A model generated the notes under the pieces. It saw nothing but the letters and a program-made list of their open reading frames with translations, was not told the origin of the DNA and did no database searches. The position numbers were made by a program, and so were the translations under genes. This document shows positions 26,234 to 34,900 of a DNA stretch of 64,000 bases, in pieces; position 1 is the stretch's first letter, and every line of letters begins with the position of its first letter. Origin of the DNA: Bacillota bacterium (GTDB lineage: Bacteria > Bacillota > Clostridia > Peptostreptococcales > Anaerovoracaceae); the NCBI GenBank assembly GCA_022793795.1, contig JAAWDM010000041.1, positions 1-64,000 on the forward strand. Direction: 5' to 3'.

Positions 26234-27196
26234 ATGGACATTTTATGCGTAGGCGATATGCTGGCGGATTTGATTATTCGGGAGATGCCAGAGGAAATCG
26301 TGTTTAATAATACAGCCACTCAGATCGAAGAGGTTGGTCTAAAAGGCGGTGGAGATGCACTGAATAATTCCATCGATATGTCTCGCTTGGGGAATCACGT
26401 GGCCCTCATAGGACGGCTGGGCTGTGATATTTATGGGGACTATCTCTATGAGGAGTGCGCGAAAAATGGGGTGGACATGCAGTATTGCAAAAAGAGTACA
26501 ACGGCGCCATCGCCTAAGAGCGTCATTCTCATGCAGAAAGGCGGCAATCGCAGGTTCTTTTATTTTGCAGGTTCCAACGCAGAGTTTTCTATTGACGATG
26601 TGGATCTTTCTCTGTTGGATCACTGTAAAATCCTTCAGGTGGGCGGGACCTTTCATCTGCCGGAATTCGACGGAGAAAAGGGCAGCGTGCCACTTCTGAA
26701 AGCGGCCAAGGAACGAGGTGTCATTACCTCCATGGATGTAAATACAGATTTTACCGGCAGGTGGAATGAGACCATCTGTGGCTGCTATCCGTATTTGGAT
26801 TATTTCCTGCCTAGCATTGAGCAGGCAGTTCTGATTACTGGAAAAGAGGATGTGCGGGACATGGCTGATTTCTTTTTGGAAAGAGGCGTGGGCACAGCGG
26901 TGATTAAGATGGGTTCTCAGGGCTGTTATGTGAAGAGCAGGGACGGCCAGGCATTTTACTGTGGCTGCTATAGGGTGCCTGTGGTGGAGACCACCGGTGC
27001 GGGAGATGCTTTTGTTTCTGGGTTTTTGACCAGTGTGTTGCGGGGAAAGAACTTGCGGGACTGTGTGGTTTTCGCTACAGCTTGCTCGGCCCAGGTGGTA
27101 CAGACGGTAGGAGCAAATGCTGGAATGAAAGATTACGATACGGTTTGCCGCTTTATCCAGGAGATGCCGCCACTAGAGATGCGGGATGATAAATAG
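26234..27196 (+). CDS. PfkB family carbohydrate kinase
   Basis: This 320-residue ribokinase-fold sugar kinase has the N-terminal GGGDALNNSIDMSRLG substrate/hinge region and the ATP/anion-hole signature ETTGAGDAFVSGFLTSVL with its catalytic Asp. ATG 26234 after AAAGGAG is used; the upstream 19 codons of the ORF are in the spacer. Between KduI and a class II aldolase, the likely role is to phosphorylate a keto-deoxy sugar acid or ketose, as 2-keto-3-deoxygluconate kinase or IolC do. Sequence alone does not separate these. Confidence 0.9.
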   Translation: MDILCVGDMLADLIIREMPEEIVFNNTATQIEEVGLKGGGDALNNSIDMSRLGNHVALIGRLGCDIYGDYLYEECAKNGVDMQYCKKSTTAPSPKSVILMQKGGNRRFFYFAGSNAEFSIDDVDLSLLDHCKILQVGGTFHLPEFDGEKGSVPLLKAAKERGVITSMDVNTDFTGRWNETICGCYPYLDYFLPSIEQAVLITGKEDVRDMADFFLERGVGTAVIKMGSQGCYVKSRDGQAFYCGCYRVPVVETTGAGDAFVSGFLTSVLRGKNLRDCVVFATACSAQVVQTVGANAGMKDYDTVCRFIQEMPPLEMRDDK

Positions 27197-27210
27197 GGAG
27201 GATATAAAAA

Positions 27211-28140
27211 ATGGCTTTAGTAACAACAAAAGAAATGTTTGCCAAGGCGGTCAATTCAGACTATGCCATCGGCGCTTTTAATATCAATAATATGGAAATC
27301 GTTCAGGCGATTGTAGACGCCGCAGTGCTGGAAAACTCGCCAGTGATTCTGCAGGTGGGAACCATTTCCATGAATTATCTTCGTCCCGCTTACACCGTGA
27401 AGCTGGTGGAAGCTGCGGCAGAGGATTCAGGCATTGACTTTGCCTTTCATTTAGACCATGGCGAGGACTTTGAGGTCTGCAAGCGGTGTGTAGACATGGG
27501 CTTTACCTCTGTCATGATCGATGGATCTAAACATCCTTTTGAGGAAAATATGGCGATTACCAAGCAGGTGGTGGAATACGCTCATGCCCATGGAGTCGTG
27601 GTGGAAGCAGAGCTGGGCAAGTTGGCCGGTGTGGAGGATTCGGTCAGTGTGGATGCTCGTGCAGCTACCTTTACGGTACCGGAAGAGGCTGCTGAGTTTG
27701 TGGAAAAAACAGGGGTAGATTCCCTGGCAGTGGCCATCGGAACTAGCCACGGCGCATACAAGTTTAAGGGAGAGCCTTATCTGGATTTTCAGCGTCTTTC
27801 GGAGATCCACAAGCTGATTCCTGATACGCCGCTGGTGCTTCACGGCGCTTCCTCTGTGCTGCCGGAGTACATCGACCAGTGCAACGCCTACGGCGGCGCC
27901 ATTCCATCGGCTACCGGCGTACCGGAATCCATGATTAAGGAAGCTGCCAAATACGGTATCTGTAAAGTCAATGTGGACACCGACATCAAGCTGGCTATGA
28001 CCGCTGCCGTGAGAAAACAGATTGCAGAGGACACTTCCAGCTTCGACCCGCGCAAGTACCTGGGCGCAGGTCGGGATCTGATTATCGAAATGATTCGCCA
28101 CAAGATGCAGGCCATGCTGGGAAGCAGCGGACGGCGGTAG
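27211..28140 (+). CDS. Class II fructose-bisphosphate aldolase family protein
   Basis: This zinc-dependent aldolase has 309 residues. FHLDHGEDFEVCKRCVDMGFTSVMIDGS carries the metal His and catalytic Asp, EAELGKLAGVED the conserved Glu, GTSHGAYKFKG and LHGASSV the other metal His residues, and KVNVDTDIK the phosphate end. Its closest role models are FbaA, GatY/KbaY and IolJ. At the end of the catabolic operon it probably cleaves a phosphorylated keto sugar into a triose phosphate and a C3 fragment. GGGAGG precedes the ATG. Confidence 0.92.
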   Translation: MALVTTKEMFAKAVNSDYAIGAFNINNMEIVQAIVDAAVLENSPVILQVGTISMNYLRPAYTVKLVEAAAEDSGIDFAFHLDHGEDFEVCKRCVDMGFTSVMIDGSKHPFEENMAITKQVVEYAHAHGVVVEAELGKLAGVEDSVSVDARAATFTVPEEAAEFVEKTGVDSLAVAIGTSHGAYKFKGEPYLDFQRLSEIHKLIPDTPLVLHGASSVLPEYIDQCNAYGGAIPSATGVPESMIKEAAKYGICKVNVDTDIKLAMTAAVRKQIAEDTSSFDPRKYLGAGRDLIIEMIRHKMQAMLGSSGRR

Positions 28141-28206
28141 GACTCTGGAGGGTGAAGTGGCCGTTGAATCTGTTGGGCAGGACATAGCGCGGCTTCAATT
28201 CCAGAC

Positions 28207-28283
28207 AAAAAGCCAACGCGTACCTATCGAACACCTCGAAACCATTGATTTTGCAAAGGGAGTAGAGCAAAAATGTTGGCTTT
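28207..28283. repeat. Inverted AAAGCCAAC/GTTGGCTTT pair with shared 16-mer
   Basis: The 356-bp spacer between the aldolase and ECF transporter genes holds AAAGCCAAC (28209) and its complement GTTGGCTTT (28275), 9 bp each. AAAAGCCAACGCGT is identical to the word at 1806. TTTTGCAAAGGGAGTA at 28249 recurs exactly at 55821. No gene is evident; ORF 28157-28393 is spurious. A TATAAT at 28449 may belong to the next operon, but its -35 is poor. Confidence 0.55.
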
Positions 28284-28496
28284 CTCCGTCAAAAAAGGGA
28301 AATGTGCCAACGGAAGACACTGCATTTTATAAATTCAAAAAAACTGTTATGAAAACAATGGTATTTCCATGTGCTTTCCATAGAAAGGAATAAGTGTATA
28401 TATAAAAATAGTTTAAATTGCATATTTTAATCAATACAAAAATCCCTTATAATAGGACCATCGAGTAGATTTGTTCTAGGATAGGGGGTTTTTATA

Positions 28497-29024
28497 ATGA
28501 CAGAGAATAGCGATAAAACCAGGTCCCTTGTGATGACGGCGCTGATGGCAGCATTGGTGTTTGTAGCAACGTACCTGATTAAAATACCGAATCCAGCCAC
28601 AGGAGGCTACAGCCACATGGGCGACTGCATGATTTTTTTGGCAGTCATCATGTTGGGACGAAAAAATGGCGCCATGGCGGCAGCTTTGGGCGGAGCCCTT
28701 TCCGACCTTTTGGCAGGGGCGGCTGCATGGATTTTGCCAACCCTTGTGATTAAATATGTGATGGCCTTTATCATGGGCACCATCATTAAAGAAAACCCTG
28801 AGAGCCGGAAGCTAGAGCTGGTTGGCGCGGCCACAGGAGGCGTTTTTCAGATTATAGCGTACACGCTGGTAAAGGTTGTAATGATCGGGGTGGGGCCGGC
28901 AGTGGCTTCTATTCCAAACGTGTGTATTCAGACAACAGTGGGCGTAGCGCTTTTCGGAGTGCTGGCCAGCGCCTTATCTAAGTATATGTTCAGACTGGCA
29001 GGTAAGGGAGGCGTAAGCAAATGA
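28497..29024 (+). CDS. ECF transporter S component
   Basis: This 175-residue protein with about six membrane helices is of the energy-coupling factor substrate-binding type (ECF-type riboflavin/DUF1393-like group). It starts with RSLVMTALMAALVFVATYLIKIPNP and continues with MGDCMIFLAVIMLGRKNGAMAAALGGALSDLLAG, the usual S-component pattern with the AxxxA helix that docks on EcfT. No EcfA or EcfT is in the window, so it would share a module encoded elsewhere. It overlaps the amidohydrolase gene by 4 bp (ATGA), suggesting uptake of a substrate or precursor for that enzyme. Confidence 0.85.
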   Translation: MTENSDKTRSLVMTALMAALVFVATYLIKIPNPATGGYSHMGDCMIFLAVIMLGRKNGAMAAALGGALSDLLAGAAAWILPTLVIKYVMAFIMGTIIKENPESRKLELVGAATGGVFQIIAYTLVKVVMIGVGPAVASIPNVCIQTTVGVALFGVLASALSKYMFRLAGKGGVSK

Positions 29025-29731
29025 AAATCATAGATGCACACGCGCATATCGGTTACATCGGTGGTTGGGCTGACGTGGGGATTACGGAAGAAGGCCTTAT
29101 AGAGCAGATGAATCGATTTGATATAGAGAAGACAGCGCTTTGTAACGAGGATAATGAGATTACCCTGGGTATGATGAAGAAATATCCAGACAGGATTATC
29201 GGAGCGGTCTATGTAAATCCCCTGAATCCGGTTACTGTGGATTTCATGGAGCGCTATTTTGAAGAGGGGTTCAAGGCTGTCAAGTTGAATCCGCTGCGTC
29301 ACGCTTACTGTGCAGATGGAGAAAGTCTAGATTCAGTTATGGAGAAGGCTCGAAAGGCTGGGGTTCCAGTCTGTATTCACAGCGGCCATCCGCCATATTC
29401 TCTGCCTTGGCAGATCGGCCTTTTGGCAGAACGCCATCCTGATGTAAAAATCATGATGATTCATATGGGCCATGGCCATGGGGTTTACATCGATGCAGCG
29501 CTGAAGATGGCTCGAAAGTATTCAAACATCTGGCTGGAAATGTCCGGGATGCCTATGCCGTCTAAAATCAAAGAGGCCTATGAGACAGTGGGCCATGACA
29601 GAATCATGTTCGGTACGGATACCCCTTTCCACGACCCTTCGGTGGAACTGCAAAAGGTATTGGTCAGCGGAGTCTCCCAGGAAGGCGTCCAGCGGATTCT
29701 CTATGATAATGCAGCGAAGTTTTTTGAATAA
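29021..29731 (+). CDS. Amidohydrolase family (amidohydrolase 2-like) metal-dependent hydrolase
   Basis: This 236-residue TIM-barrel protein has the N-terminal metal motif DAHAHIG, a conserved KLNP (Lys of strand 4), CIHSGHPPYS and MIHMGHGHG as His ligands, and FGTDTPFHDP with the metal-binding Asp. These match PF04909, which includes hydrolases and non-oxidative decarboxylases. The start overlaps the ECF S-component stop. Function is likely processing of the compound imported by the adjacent transporter; the substrate is unknown. Confidence 0.85.
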   Translation: MKIIDAHAHIGYIGGWADVGITEEGLIEQMNRFDIEKTALCNEDNEITLGMMKKYPDRIIGAVYVNPLNPVTVDFMERYFEEGFKAVKLNPLRHAYCADGESLDSVMEKARKAGVPVCIHSGHPPYSLPWQIGLLAERHPDVKIMMIHMGHGHGVYIDAALKMARKYSNIWLEMSGMPMPSKIKEAYETVGHDRIMFGTDTPFHDPSVELQKVLVSGVSQEGVQRILYDNAAKFFE

Positions 29732-29744
29732 AGGATAAGAATAG

Positions 29745-29785
29745 AAGTTCCCTAAATTTTTTGTTGAAATGTAGGGAACTTTTTG
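29745..29785 (+). terminator. Terminator after the amidohydrolase gene
   Basis: AAGTTCCCTA and TAGGGAACTT pair, with a T-rich 3' side. The word AAGTTCCCTA appears a third time at 29804. Confidence 0.75.
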
Positions 29786-29859
29786 TTCATGTAAATGCAA
29801 TAAAAGTTCCCTATTTATGGAGGAACGGCGCTGGGAGAGTTTTTAAAGGGCAAAGTGTC

Positions 29860-30335
29860 ATGAAAAAGGGCGTTCATTTAAACAAAATCTATTTTATTGT
29901 CGTCAGTCTAATCGTTGGCCTATTCCTGCTCTTTGTATGCAACAGTACAAAGGAGGGGCAGAAGCCCTTGGTGGATGGGAAAATGCCAGATATTACCTTT
30001 GAAGCTGGGAATGTGAAAGAGCAGGTATTTCAAAAGGTTTCTTGGTCTTTGATGGAACCTATGATGATTTGGACGTAACAGACTATGGCGCTGTGTCGCA
30101 TTTGCAGGCTAACAAGGATTATGCGGTGTGGTTGCAGCTAAGGGAGGATATGGATGGTTATGCATTGACTGTGTATGATTATAAAGAAAAGCGCCTTTAT
30201 GATATCGCAGATAAGGAATTCCCTGTGTTAGAGGAAAATCTGCTCCTGCACGAGAACTTCCTTATGATAGGAAAGCCATATACAGAGGTCACAATCTATA
30301 ACTTGGACACACGTGAGGTAACCGCCTTTGATTGA
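29860..30335 (+). pseudogene. Frameshifted membrane-anchored protein of unknown function
   Basis: Two overlapping ORFs look like one broken gene. The first gives MKKGVHLNKIYFIVVSLIVG, a single membrane anchor with a Cys soon after, and about 40 more residues. The second frame continues with FLVFDGTYDDLDVTDYG and runs about 95 residues to a normal stop. The frame changes by one missing base near CAAAAGGTTTC (about 30035); restoring one A reads VFQKGFLVFDGTYDD. The intact product would have about 158 residues. A sequencing error in the A run is possible. I recognise no family. Confidence 0.6.
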
Positions 30336-30336
30336 C

Positions 30337-30389
30337 AGACGCTTTTGCATCTGGTGTAAAATACATCGGATTTCAGAGCGTCTATTTTT
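30337..30389 (+). terminator. Probable terminator after the frameshifted gene
   Basis: AGACGCT and AGCGTCT pair across a long loop and are followed by ATTTTTG. Confidence 0.55.
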
Positions 30390-30470
30390 GTTCAAATTTC
30401 AACGCTTTCACCTCCCAAAATGTATGGAAAAAAATACTTGAAAACTTTGTGAAAAAAGTAGCATACTTGC

Positions 30471-30499
30471 TTGACATTTAATAACCAATATCTTAAGAT
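30471..30499 (+). promoter_or_regulatory. Promoter of the polyferredoxin-PFOR-Nfn genes
   Basis: A perfect TTGACA and TAAGAT with a 17-bp spacer, about 140 bp before the first gene. Confidence 0.75.
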
Positions 30500-30527
30500 A
30501 AAATAGAAGATTGTATACAGAATAGCT

Positions 30528-30572
30528 TACCCTCGGCCCCAAAGGCACACACGGTTTTGGGGGCCGAGGGTA
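30528..30572 (+). promoter_or_regulatory. Strong GC hairpin in the leader of the polyferredoxin operon
   Basis: TACCCTCGGCCCC and GGGGCCGAGGGTA pair over 13 bp around a ~19-nt loop near the 5' end of the transcript. It lacks a T tract, so it is not a classic terminator. It may protect the highly expressed mRNA or take part in control. Confidence 0.5.
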
Positions 30573-30640
30573 CCCCCGCTGATTAGGCGTGGGAAATCCC
30601 CGCATATCAAGGGGAATTATGGCAGAGGAGGATTTGTTTT

Positions 30641-31936
30641 ATGAGTACACGTCATGAAGTAGCTGCGGATGTAGTGAAGAAGATTCTTTCACTGCTTCCT
30701 GGTGTGGATTGCTGCGGCCTGGGCGGTTGTGGCAAGAAGTCCTGCCAGGAGTGTGCAGAAGCTATTGCAGCTACCGGAAATGTAGCTATGTGTCCTGCTG
30801 TTAGTCAGGAGACAGCCGATGAAATGGCCAGTGTATTGGATGTTCCATCGGTAGAAGTAAAAGACGAGATTGCCTTTATCAGCTGTGCAGGAAGCGCTGC
30901 CGGAAAGGCAAGATTTGCAGCATGTAAATCCTGTAAGGAAGCCGTAGAAACTGGTTTTACCAGAGGAGAGTGCAAGAGCGGATGCGTTGGCGTAGGCTCC
31001 TGCATGGACGTCTGCAAATTCGACGCAATGAAATTGGAAAACGGTAAAGTATATATCGACAGGGAAAAGTGTACCGGATGCGGCGCTTGCGCCAATGCAG
31101 AGGCTTGTCCACAGCATATCGTCAGAATGATTCCGCGGGATGCTACCAACTTTATCCCTTGCTCTTCCACGGAAGAGGACGACGAGCTGGTAAGAAAGCT
31201 CTGCGGCTTTGGCTGTATTGCTTGCGGCGAGTGTGAAAGAGCTTGCCCAGAAGGGGCAGTGTCCATCATCGACAACCATGCGGTCATCGACTATGAAAAA
31301 TGCGTAGGCTGCGTGGCATGTACGGTAAAATGTAAAAAGAAAATTATCGTGGATACCCTTCACGATTTAACGGCCCTCAAGGATAAGGTCGCTTTCGTAA
31401 GATGCAGCGGCGGAAACAGGGCTTCGGAGAAATATAAGGAAATGGGAATTCAGACCTGCGACGAAGCAGCCAAACTGAATCCAAAGGACTACGGTCTTTG
31501 CACCACCGGCTGTCTGGGCCAGGGCAAATGTACTACGGTTTGTCGCTATGGAGCGCTGGCCATTGTAAACGGCACCGCCAAGGTAGACCCAGATAAGTGC
31601 GTGGGCTGTAAGGATTGTACATACGCATGTCCAAAGAATCTCATCGTCATGGTGCCATATAAGGGACAGAAGCTGGTTCCATGCGCCTCTACCGATGATT
31701 ACGAGGATAAAGCGGCGGTTTGCGATTCTGGCTGCATTGCCTGTGGCGACTGCAAAGCCAACTGTCCAAACGGCGCGATTTATGCCGATGGAAAACATGC
31801 GGTCATCGATCCGGAAATCTGTGAGGACTGCAATGTCTGTCAATATATGTGTGCAAGGGGCGTTATCAAGGAACTGGAAGTTCCTGAACATATTTTCCTG
31901 CAGAGAGAAGCCCTCGGCATGGTGGAAGGAGAGTGA
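30641..31936 (+). CDS. RnfB-like soluble polyferredoxin with internally duplicated iron-sulfur modules
   Basis: This 431-residue, very cysteine-rich protein starts with an RnfB-like cluster motif (DCCGLGGCGKKSCQECAEA) but lacks the membrane helix of RnfB. Two homologous halves follow. Each has an IAF-CS/VAF-CS strand, a GCxGxGxCxxxC segment, one [4Fe-4S] motif ending in CP, a PCxST turn, a GCIACG(E/D)C motif and a further cluster (EKCVGCVACTVKC in one, EICEDCNVCQYMC in the other). It probably carries electrons for PFOR, whose gene starts 6 bp later. NfnAB genes follow, so reduced ferredoxin could be shared with NAD(P)H. The exact cluster number is not determinable by eye. Confidence 0.8.
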   Translation: MSTRHEVAADVVKKILSLLPGVDCCGLGGCGKKSCQECAEAIAATGNVAMCPAVSQETADEMASVLDVPSVEVKDEIAFISCAGSAAGKARFAACKSCKEAVETGFTRGECKSGCVGVGSCMDVCKFDAMKLENGKVYIDREKCTGCGACANAEACPQHIVRMIPRDATNFIPCSSTEEDDELVRKLCGFGCIACGECERACPEGAVSIIDNHAVIDYEKCVGCVACTVKCKKKIIVDTLHDLTALKDKVAFVRCSGGNRASEKYKEMGIQTCDEAAKLNPKDYGLCTTGCLGQGKCTTVCRYGALAIVNGTAKVDPDKCVGCKDCTYACPKNLIVMVPYKGQKLVPCASTDDYEDKAAVCDSGCIACGDCKANCPNGAIYADGKHAVIDPEICEDCNVCQYMCARGVIKELEVPEHIFLQREALGMVEGE

Positions 31937-31941
31937 TTCAG

Positions 31942-34900
31942 GTGAGAAAATTAAAGACAATGGACGGAAACACCGCAGCAGCACACGTTGCCTATGCTTT
32001 TTCTGAGGTTGCAGCCATCTACCCGATTACACCATCCTCACCGATGGCCGAAAGCATGGACGAATGGGTTTCCCAGGACAGAACCAATATCTTTGGTGAA
32101 AAGGTAAAAATTGTAGAAATGCAGTCAGAAGGCGGCGCGGCAGGGGCGGTTCACGGAGCCATCACAGCAGGTTCCTATACCTCCACATTTACCGCATCCC
32201 AGGGTCTTCTGCTGATGATTCCTAATATGTATAAGCTGGCTGGCGAACAGACGCCGACCGTATTCCATGTGGCGGCCAGAGCGCTGGCGACCCATGCACT
32301 TTCCATCTTCGGCGACCACTCCGACGTTATGGGCTGCCGTCAGACCGGATTTGCCATGCTGGCAAGCAACAGCGTGCAGCAGGTTATGGACCTGGCCGCT
32401 GTAGCACACTTAGCAACCATTGCAGGCAAGCTGCCGATGCTTCACTTCTTCGACGGTTTCAGAACCTCCCACGAAAATCAGAAGATTGAAATGTGGGATT
32501 ACGATGAATTAAAGGAAATGGTGGATTGGGATGCAGTAAAGGCTTTCAAGCAGAGCGCTCTTCATCCGCACAATCCTCATAGCAGAGGCTCCGCTGAGCA
32601 GCCGGAAACCTTCTTCCAGCACAGAGAGGCTTGCAACAGCGCTTATCTGGAAACAGCTGACATCGTAAACGAATATATGGAAAAGGTCAACGCCAAGATC
32701 GGTACCGATTACAAGCCGTTCAACTATTACGGCGCCCCGGATGCAGAGGAAATCATCGTGGCCATGGGCTCTGTCTGCGATGCAGCAGAAGAAGTGGTAG
32801 ATTATCTGCGGGCCAAGGGCAAAAAAGTCGGCATCATCGAAGTACACCTGTACAGACCGTTTTCCCAGAAATATCTGTTAAAGGTTATGCCGAAAACCGT
32901 AAAGAAAATTGCAGTTTTGGACAGAACCAAGGAACCAGGCGGCGTAGGCGAGCCGTTGTTCCTGGACATCATTTCCGCACTTCGCGGTACGGAATTTGAA
33001 AGCTGCTTCGTATGCGGCGGCCGTTACGGTTTGGGTTCCAAGGACACCCAGCCGGGAGATATTTTGGCGGTCTATGAAAATCTGTGGTCTGACAGTCCGA
33101 AGAAGGAATTCACCATCTCCATCACTGACGATGTGACCGGTCTGTCCCTTCCAGTGACCGAAAATCCAGATGTAGCGCCAAAGGGCACCAAGGCTTGTAA
33201 GTTCTGGGGTCTGGGCGCTGACGGTACTGTAGGCGCTAACAAGAACAGCGTTAAGATCATCGGTGACCACACCGACAAGAAGGTACAGGCATACTTCCAG
33301 TACGACTCCAAGAAGTCGGGCGGTGTGACCGTATCTCACCTGCGCTTTGGCGATGAGCCGATTAAATCTACATACTATGTAAAACAGGCTGATTTTGTAG
33401 CTTGTCACAACTCGGCATATTTGTATCGCTATGAGATGGTAGAGGATGTAAAACCGGGCGGATTCTTCCTTCTCAACTGCGTTTGGAACGACGAAGAGCT
33501 GGACGTACATCTGCCGGCCAAGGTGAAGAGATACATTGCCAATAACAATGTACAGTTCTACACCTGCGACGCTGTTTCCATCGCGAAGGAAATCGGTTTA
33601 GGCGCACGGAGAACCAACTCCGTATTACAGGCAGCCTTCTTTAAGCTGGCCAATATCATTCCAATCGACGACGCAGTAGGCTACATGAAGGATGCCATCA
33701 AGAAAACCTATGCCAAGAAGGGTGAAAACATTGTAAACATGAATCTGGCGGCAGTGGACGCTGGTATCAATCATATTCATAAGGTAGTCGTACCGGAAAG
33801 CTGGAAAACCGCTGAGGAAACCGGCGAGGCCAAGAAGTTGGTAGGCCGGGACGAAAAGCACACGGCTTACCTTAACGACATTCTGGTGCCGACCAATACT
33901 TTGACCGGCGATGCAGTGCCTGTATCCACCTTTATGGATACGGCAAACGGCATGATTCCTGCCGGTACGGCCGCCTTTGAAAAACGTGGCATCGCGGCCG
34001 ATGTACCGAAGTGGAACATGGCTAACTGTATGCAGTGCAACTGGTGCTCCTATGTTTGTCCTCACGGCGTCATCCGTCCGTTCGTTCTCACCGATGAAGA
34101 GGTAGAGGCAGGGGACGTGAAGGGTACCCTGACCATGAAGGGGGCTAAGGATAAGAAGTTTACCATTGCTATCTCTGCATTGGACTGTACTGGCTGCGGT
34201 TCCTGCGCGCAGGTTTGCCCGGCCAGAAAGAAGGCTTTGGAAATGATTCCGGCAGAGGATACATATGTCAATGATCAGCAGGAGAGATTCTCCTATCTGT
34301 TTGACCATATCGACGCCAAGGAAGTACCGTTTAAGGAAGATACGGTGAAAGGCTCCCAGTTCAGACAGCCGCTGATGGAATTCTCCGGCGCATGTCCGGG
34401 CTGCGGCGAGTCTCCTTATGCGAAGCTGGTCACCCAGCTCTTCGGTGACAGAATGTACATCGCCAATGCGACCGGCTGTTCCTCCATCTGGGGCTGCAGC
34501 GCACCGAGCACACCGTACACTGTCAATAAGGAAGGCAAGGGTCCTGCATGGGCAAACTCCCTCTTTGAAGATAACGCAGAATTCGGCTTGGGCATGACCA
34601 TCTCCGTACAGGCCAGAAGAAACGAGATAAAATCGGCTGTAGAGCGGCTTGTGGATGTGGTAGGCATCCCAGCTAAAGCATGGCTGGCCTCCATGAACGA
34701 TGCAGACCACGCCAAGACCACCGGAGATATTTTGCTGGAAAAATGCCAGGAGCTGGCCAAGACCAATGAAGACGCAGCCTATGTGGTAGCTAATCAGGAT
34801 ATGCTGATTAAACCGTCCATGTGGATATTCGGCGGCGACGGCTGGGCATACGACATCGGTTATGGCGGATTAGACCATGTGTTGGCTTCGGGAGAAAACG

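Noticed and set aside
28157-28393. ORF of 78 aa after the aldolase gene
   Set aside because: It consists of repeat words in a spacer and has no ribosome binding site or recognisable protein character.
30408-30605. 65-aa minus-strand ORF
   Set aside because: It spans the promoter and leader hairpin of the polyferredoxin operon, with no supporting ribosome binding site.
33625-34710. 361-aa minus-strand ORF inside PFOR
   Set aside because: It is a shadow of the PFOR reading frame; the + strand has all PFOR motifs.
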